Assembly: GCA_945872225.1 (NCBI GenBank)
Contig: CAMBZK010000027.1
Location: 1-10,527 of the forward strand
From: a candidate division TM6 bacterium UASB124
Lineage (GTDB): Bacteria > Babelota > Babeliae > Babelales > RVW-14
Reading direction: 5' to 3'
Length of the DNA stretch: 10,527 bases
Below, one piece after another: positions 7,166-10,527 of the stretch (positions are counted from its first letter, which is position 1; every line of letters begins with the position of its first letter). Made by a program: the position numbers and the translations under genes. The notes under the pieces were generated by a model. That model ran no database searches. It was not told the origin of the DNA and saw only the letters and a program-made list of their open reading frames with translations.

Positions 7166-7322
7166 AGTAAACTCCAGAGATCAAATATCTACAGTATTTC
7201 ATTTTGTAATTATAACAAAGAGCCTAGTACTTGTCGAATGGGGTAAAAACGGCAAAAATGCCTTTTTTAAATCTCAAGAGGCCTGTTGCTCAGGCGTGGC
7301 AAAAAAAAGAGCCCCGTTTGGC
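6930..7322 (-). repeat. Duplicated start module, copy 2 (ankyrin gene)
   Basis: This is the counterpart of 5741-6132. It includes the terminator stem base, hairpin, promoter, ribosome site, signal peptide and acidic linker. Of the seven coding mismatches, five change the residue (S26G, F34S, D36N, Q69E, H72R) and two are silent. That is what an unconstrained recent duplication would give. Confidence 0.93.
7209..7237 (-). promoter_or_regulatory. Sigma-70 promoter of the ankyrin gene
   Basis: TCGACA (7232-7237) and a perfect TATAAT (7209-7214) are separated by 17 bases on the minus strand, identical to the LRR gene promoter. An imperfect hairpin at 7245-7268 (one mismatch, AAAA loop) lies directly upstream, as in the other copy. 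Confidence 0.85.
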
Positions 7323-7349
7323 GTTGAGGCCAAACGGGGCTCTTTTTTT
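7302..7349. terminator. Intrinsic terminator after the carbonic anhydrase gene
   Basis: A perfect 21-bp stem (7302-7322 with 7329-7349) has a 6-base loop. Its core GAGCCCCGTTTGGC is flanked by A7 and T7, so it can work in both directions. It lies 7 bp after the carbonic anhydrase stop and insulates that gene from the ankyrin promoter. Confidence 0.93.
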
Positions 7350-7356
7350 GTATTGA

Positions 7357-8316
7357 TTAGTGAGCGGCTATAGAGCTGCGTTGAGGTAGATGCTGACTTG
7401 CTGTGCTGCGATGGGAGAATTTTCTAGGATGCTTTGCTCGCGATCTTTGTTTTGATTGCTTTTTATTTCTCTGGGCAGCAGCTTTATGTTTTAGAATAAC
7501 AGTAGGAGCTATTGTTTTTTTAGGAGGGTCAATTGTTGCGTCAAAAGAGACATCTCTGTCACCTAGTTCTTGTGTGCTGCGTGTGTTGACATGCGCAGCC
7601 CTGAACAACGTTTCAAGATCTTCTGGGCTAATCGTGGTTATAGCTCTAACAACGCACCAGTAAACAGGAGTGTATGGTGCTGAAGTGAGTGAACCATCAT
7701 ACCGCCAGCAGCGTTGATCTGCTGGAATCAGTGCGCGAGGGTTAAGCACACAGCTGCCAAATGAGCGCTTATTAAAATCATGTTGCTCTTCTTTTTTCAT
7801 GGTGCTTGCGAGTTGGTCAATGAGCCCATTATAAGGCGCCGTTGTCTCTTTGCCATCATCCATAAAAACACCAATAACAAGGCGGCTGCCATCATCTGCT
7901 TGGTGAACAAAATGCCACTCAAGAGGATAGCGTTTATTACCAAGAACGTGCTCGCTTGGCGCATGCATATGAAATTGTTTGAGTTCATATTCTTTGCCAT
8001 TCAGCTCAATCGAGGCTTCTTGCTCTTTGCCGGCAGCATCTTTTTCGCTGACGTTTGCTTGGACGGTGTGGCCATTGAATTCAAGATCAAACAGCAGCGT
8101 TTTTGGGTAGTTAAATTTGATATCAGGAAGATCTTTTTCCATCGATTTGTTTGCATCTATGCGAATAGGCGATTGGAATTTAGCAGCGACAGGCGCACTT
8201 TTTATGCTTGGGGCTGCACTTGGCACATGGTCGTCGGTGTGAATGATTGCTGCTGCGGCACTGTTAATGATGCTTACTGCGCCAATCAAAAACAAGATTT
8301 TTTTATCAAAAAACAT
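7357..8316 (-). CDS. Exported alpha-class carbonic anhydrase with basic C-terminal tail
   Basis: The product should interconvert CO2 and bicarbonate in the periplasm or outside the cell. The 319-residue protein has a signal peptide (about 1-23, ending SAAAA). QSPIRID is at 48-54. Zinc ligands are H116 and H118 in QFHMHAPSEH and H135 in LEWHFVH. E122, T211 in YDGSLTSAP and the likely proton-shuttle H83 (NGHT) are also present, so the active site looks intact. Three things are odd. The aromatic W-Y-GP-W segment that normally precedes QSPI is replaced by about 25 Ala/Ser/Pro-rich residues. Both cysteines of the usual bacterial disulfide are missing (KFQSPI, and SAPY in place of TPPC), while other Cys sit at 189, 203 and 221. 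The last 45 residues or so are Lys/Arg/His/Ser-rich. A ribosome-site-like AAGGG precedes the ATG. It is transcribed alone. Confidence 0.95.
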   Translation of the reverse strand: MFFDKKILFLIGAVSIINSAAAAIIHTDDHVPSAAPSIKSAPVAAKFQSPIRIDANKSMEKDLPDIKFNYPKTLLFDLEFNGHTVQANVSEKDAAGKEQEASIELNGKEYELKQFHMHAPSEHVLGNKRYPLEWHFVHQADDGSRLVIGVFMDDGKETTAPYNGLIDQLASTMKKEEQHDFNKRSFGSCVLNPRALIPADQRCWRYDGSLTSAPYTPVYWCVVRAITTISPEDLETLFRAAHVNTRSTQELGDRDVSFDATIDPPKKTIAPTVILKHKAAAQRNKKQSKQRSRAKHPRKFSHRSTASQHLPQRSSIAAH

Positions 8317-8363
8317 ACCAATACCCTTATTTTATGACATTGAAAATTACCTTACCTAGGATA

Positions 8364-8393
8364 ATCTTAATAAAAACATATTCTATTGGTCAA
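8364..8393 (-). promoter_or_regulatory. Candidate promoter of the carbonic anhydrase gene
   Basis: On the minus strand TTGACC (8388-8393) is followed after 18 bases by TAAGAT (8364-8369), about 48 bases upstream of the ATG at 8316. The -35 is good and the -10 moderate. The remaining divergent gap, 8394-8567, shows no gene. It holds only a weak plus-strand candidate for the next gene (TTGAAA, 18 bases, TAGGGT, near 8505-8536). Confidence 0.45.
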
Positions 8394-8567
8394 TATATTC
8401 AAAAAAAGTGTTAGATAAAGATAGCTGCCCAGCCTGCCGGAAGCTCATTTGTTTGAGATCGCACCCTGATAATCTGATGTGCAAGGGTCCATTTTGATGA
8501 TTGCTTGAAAAAATGGGTGACTTCTTTCTAGGGTAAGAAAATTTTAATCTAGGCTTAATGGTGAAAA

Positions 8568-9005
8568 ATGAGGTGGTTGATGCTTGGCATTGTTCTCTGT
8601 GTGGTGCTTATGTTTGGTAGCTGTGGATTAATCCAAGCAGATGCCGTTTTAGATGCTTACACTAAAATTAACGATGGCCTGATTGGCATTCGCAAGCAGT
8701 TTCCAGCTACCCAGCAACGCGTATATCCACTGCTTGACCAGGTTAATAAACTGTACGAGCTGGCAAAAACATCATTGACTCAATGTAATGAGCTGAAGAA
8801 AAAAATGCATGAGGGGCAACAAGAGACAAAAAGCCAGTTGGATGCGGCTAAAAAGACCTTTGATATTGCAAAGGCTGATTTAGCTAAGCGCTTTGATGAG
8901 CAACAGCAGCGCTTGCTTGCCCTAGAAAAACAGCGTGACCAGCTGATGGCAAAGACTTCGGTAAAAAGTGACTTACAGATTGCTGAAGAAGTTAAGAAGG
9001 CCTAA
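8568..9005 (+). CDS. Small exported coiled-coil protein, possible lipoprotein
   Basis: This 145-residue protein has a hydrophobic export signal (residues 1-18) ending MFGSC-G. C19 sits in a lipobox-like context, though Phe at -3 is unusual. If that is not used, cleavage after LIQA (residue 24) is possible. Residues 55-130 are rich in Lys, Gln, Glu and Leu with heptad-like spacing (KTFDIAKADLAKRFDEQQQR), so a long coiled coil is likely. A GGTGA ribosome-like site is five bases before ATG. Its stop overlaps the stop of the convergent TamB-like gene by a few bases. I do not recognise a family. A periplasmic spacer or an envelope-tethered rod would fit the shape. Confidence 0.8.
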   Translation: MRWLMLGIVLCVVLMFGSCGLIQADAVLDAYTKINDGLIGIRKQFPATQQRVYPLLDQVNKLYELAKTSLTQCNELKKKMHEGQQETKSQLDAAKKTFDIAKADLAKRFDEQQQRLLALEKQRDQLMAKTSVKSDLQIAEEVKKA

Positions 9006-10527
9006 AGTTTAACCTGAAATTCAAGTTCAACGCCTCGTTCACCGCGCTGCTCTTGCACAAATTTTAGATTAAGATTGTCTGAAAGCAGGTATTCAATTTG
9101 TCCGGTAACATTATTTTGTGTATCCAGGTCCGTTTCAATTTTGCCTCGTAACTGCTTGGTAAAGTTCAATGACAATGATCCCTTCAAGGCCCCGCGTCCC
9201 GTTTTGCTAGCGTCAAGGTTGGGGGTAATTTGGACGTACTTAAAGGTCTTGGTGAGGGTGTCTCTAAAGAGGTGTCCCTTAGTATCTTTTTTATTGCTGA
9301 AAATAAGGACATCAAGATTTTGTAGCAGCATGGCTGGCAGATCTGCTTGTAGGGTTGATTGTTCTGAGCCGGTCAGCAGGAGCCCAATAATCTGCTCTTC
9401 ACTCAGGGCAGGGGTTGACTCAAGAGAAATGGTTGGCTTTTGCAGTGATCCATTTGCTTGCAGCGTGACCAAGTACTTGCCGATGCGATTGCGCGCAATC
9501 AGATCAACCAGTGGGTCGCTAAAATTATTGTGCAAAAATTGAATTTTCCCGTATTGAATATTGAGTGATTGGTTCAGGATGTGTAGCGCCCCTTTTTCTA
9601 AATTGATGCTCCCTGTGACGATTGGTGAGGCAAAAAAGTCTTTTTGAGCAGCGCTGATGATTCTCAAATCAATGTTGGCCTGAGCATTAAAAGAGCCCGT
9701 GTTTACCTTGATTGGTTTTTCGGTTACGAGCCGTAGATCAATATTGAGTGGAAATGGTATTTGCTGTGCAAAATTACCTGTAGGGCTATCAAAACTAGAT
9801 GTTGATTCTCCGCGCAAAAAAGCATCTTTTAAGATCGATTTTTTTAGAACAAGCGTGCCAGCGATAGTAGTTGGGGTATCTTCAGTTTTATCAAGTGCTA
9901 GGGTGCCGCAGACAAAACCATAAAAATCTTTTTTCCAATTTATAAATAAGTTATCAATGCATAGTGGGGCCATAAGGTGCTGAATGTTATTATTTTCATC
10001 AAGCTTGAGCACCGCATGTGGGCAGGTAATACTTCCTTTGCTCATGCCGATACTGCAATGGTCAATTTCAATGCGCCGCTCTTCTGGGTGTAGCGTTATC
10101 GATGCCGCGCATTTTTGAAGGAGGTTTTGGTATTCAGGCATATAAAATGAGCCACGCTCGAGTGCTATATCAGCCTTAATAGCTTTTAGATCCTGCTGAT
10201 TGAGCGACAGCGCAAAAGAGCTTTGATTGCTGAAAATCATACGACGCGTTTGTTGGTCTAAAAACTTTTTAACAAATTGCCAACTAACTGATCCGTGAAG
10301 TAAAAAAGGATCTACCCCCGCTGTTGTGCAAGAAAGAATGGGGGTGCCATTTTTCGTGGCATAATGCAGTCTTTTTATATAAAAGTGCGGATCAAATGTA
10401 GCCTTGGCTCTATAGCTGCCATGCTCATCATGGCCTTTTACGGCTATGCGGTTATTTTTGAAGGCAAGAATGCCTTGGTGGTTGCTCGTTTTTTTATAGA
10501 TGGCATTAGTAATACTGCAGTCATACG
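9002..10527 (-). CDS. tamB: TamB-like translocation/assembly protein, C-terminal part (5' end outside window)
   Basis: The frame is open from the right edge to TAG at 9002, giving 507 visible residues. The ATG at 10240 is internal, since 95 more codons are open upstream with the same beta-rich character. The C-terminal region has TamB (DUF490) features. ASPIVTGSINLEKGAL leads to IQFLHNNFSDPLVDLIARN, then VTLQANGSLQKPTISLESTP, then ALSEEQIIGLLLTGS. The protein ends GQIEYLLSDNLNLKFVQEQRG followed by GVELEFQVKL. In the known family a long beta-taco spans the periplasm between the inner membrane and an Omp85 partner, and carries lipid or assists outer-membrane protein insertion. No Omp85 gene is visible here, so the partner must be elsewhere. 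The family call is firm from the C-terminal motifs; the exact orthology is less certain. Confidence 0.85.
   Translation of the reverse strand, partial: YDCSITNAIYKKTSNHQGILAFKNNRIAVKGHDEHGSYRAKATFDPHFYIKRLHYATKNGTPILSCTTAGVDPFLLHGSVSWQFVKKFLDQQTRRMIFSNQSSFALSLNQQDLKAIKADIALERGSFYMPEYQNLLQKCAASITLHPEERRIEIDHCSIGMSKGSITCPHAVLKLDENNNIQHLMAPLCIDNLFINWKKDFYGFVCGTLALDKTEDTPTTIAGTLVLKKSILKDAFLRGESTSSFDSPTGNFAQQIPFPLNIDLRLVTEKPIKVNTGSFNAQANIDLRIISAAQKDFFASPIVTGSINLEKGALHILNQSLNIQYGKIQFLHNNFSDPLVDLIARNRIGKYLVTLQANGSLQKPTISLESTPALSEEQIIGLLLTGSEQSTLQADLPAMLLQNLDVLIFSNKKDTKGHLFRDTLTKTFKYVQITPNLDASKTGRGALKGSLSLNFTKQLRGKIETDLDTQNNVTGQIEYLLSDNLNLKFVQEQRGERGVELEFQVKL

Noticed and set aside
7780..8337. A 185-codon plus-strand frame opposite the carbonic anhydrase
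   Set aside because: The minus strand encodes an unmistakable alpha-carbonic anhydrase with intact catalytic motifs. The plus-strand frame is a shadow.
8394..8567. A tRNA or small RNA in the gap before the coiled-coil gene
   Set aside because: I found no cloverleaf arms, no CCA end and no strong hairpin followed by a T-run. Only short chance inverted repeats are present.
9002..10240. ATG at 10240 as the start of the TamB-like gene
   Set aside because: The same frame is open for 95 more codons to the window edge with similar composition, and no ribosome site precedes 10240. The gene continues outside the window.

Overview
The window looks like a piece of genome from a host-dependent Gram-negative bacterium. 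I favour a member of Candidatus Dependentiae (TM6) or a similar amoeba or protist symbiont. The reasons are a TamB-like envelope protein, Sec-exported ankyrin and leucine-rich-repeat (LRR) proteins carrying eukaryote-style domains, and several short hypothetical membrane proteins. This placement is inference: no 16S rRNA or other taxonomic marker is present.

Layout. (1) Positions 1-1350, minus strand: two adjacent, weakly related polytopic membrane proteins of unknown function, the second running off the window edge. (2) Positions 1351-1640: a divergent promoter region. (3) Positions 1641-3920, plus strand: topA, DNA topoisomerase I with four C-terminal zinc ribbons, ending at a perfect 22-bp terminator stem that also serves the convergent gene. 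(4) Positions 3994-7349, minus strand: a two-member family of exported proteins built like cassettes. Each has its own consensus promoter, strong ribosome site, near-identical signal peptide and acidic linker, and a related C-terminal tail. The cores differ completely: one is an LRR domain of eleven exact 60-bp units, the other an ankyrin-repeat domain. Both end in a CaaX box (CIIS and CVIS), the motif eukaryotic cells prenylate. (5) Positions 7357-8316, minus strand: an exported alpha-carbonic anhydrase that keeps its zinc ligands but lacks the usual disulfide pair and N-terminal aromatic segment, and carries a basic tail. (6) Positions 8568-9005, plus strand: a small exported coiled-coil protein, possibly a lipoprotein. 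(7) Positions 9002-10527, minus strand: the C-terminal part of a TamB-like protein, open through the window edge.

The most interesting part is region 4. Two proteins with swapped eukaryote-like binding domains share a start module and a C-terminal CaaX tail. This suggests an effector or surface-protein family whose members may be lipidated by host prenyltransferases. The 60-bp units are nearly identical in DNA and are in frame, so the LRR domain can probably lengthen, shorten and reshuffle by recombination. The promoter and 5' coding module have been duplicated recently, together with the terminator lying upstream of them.
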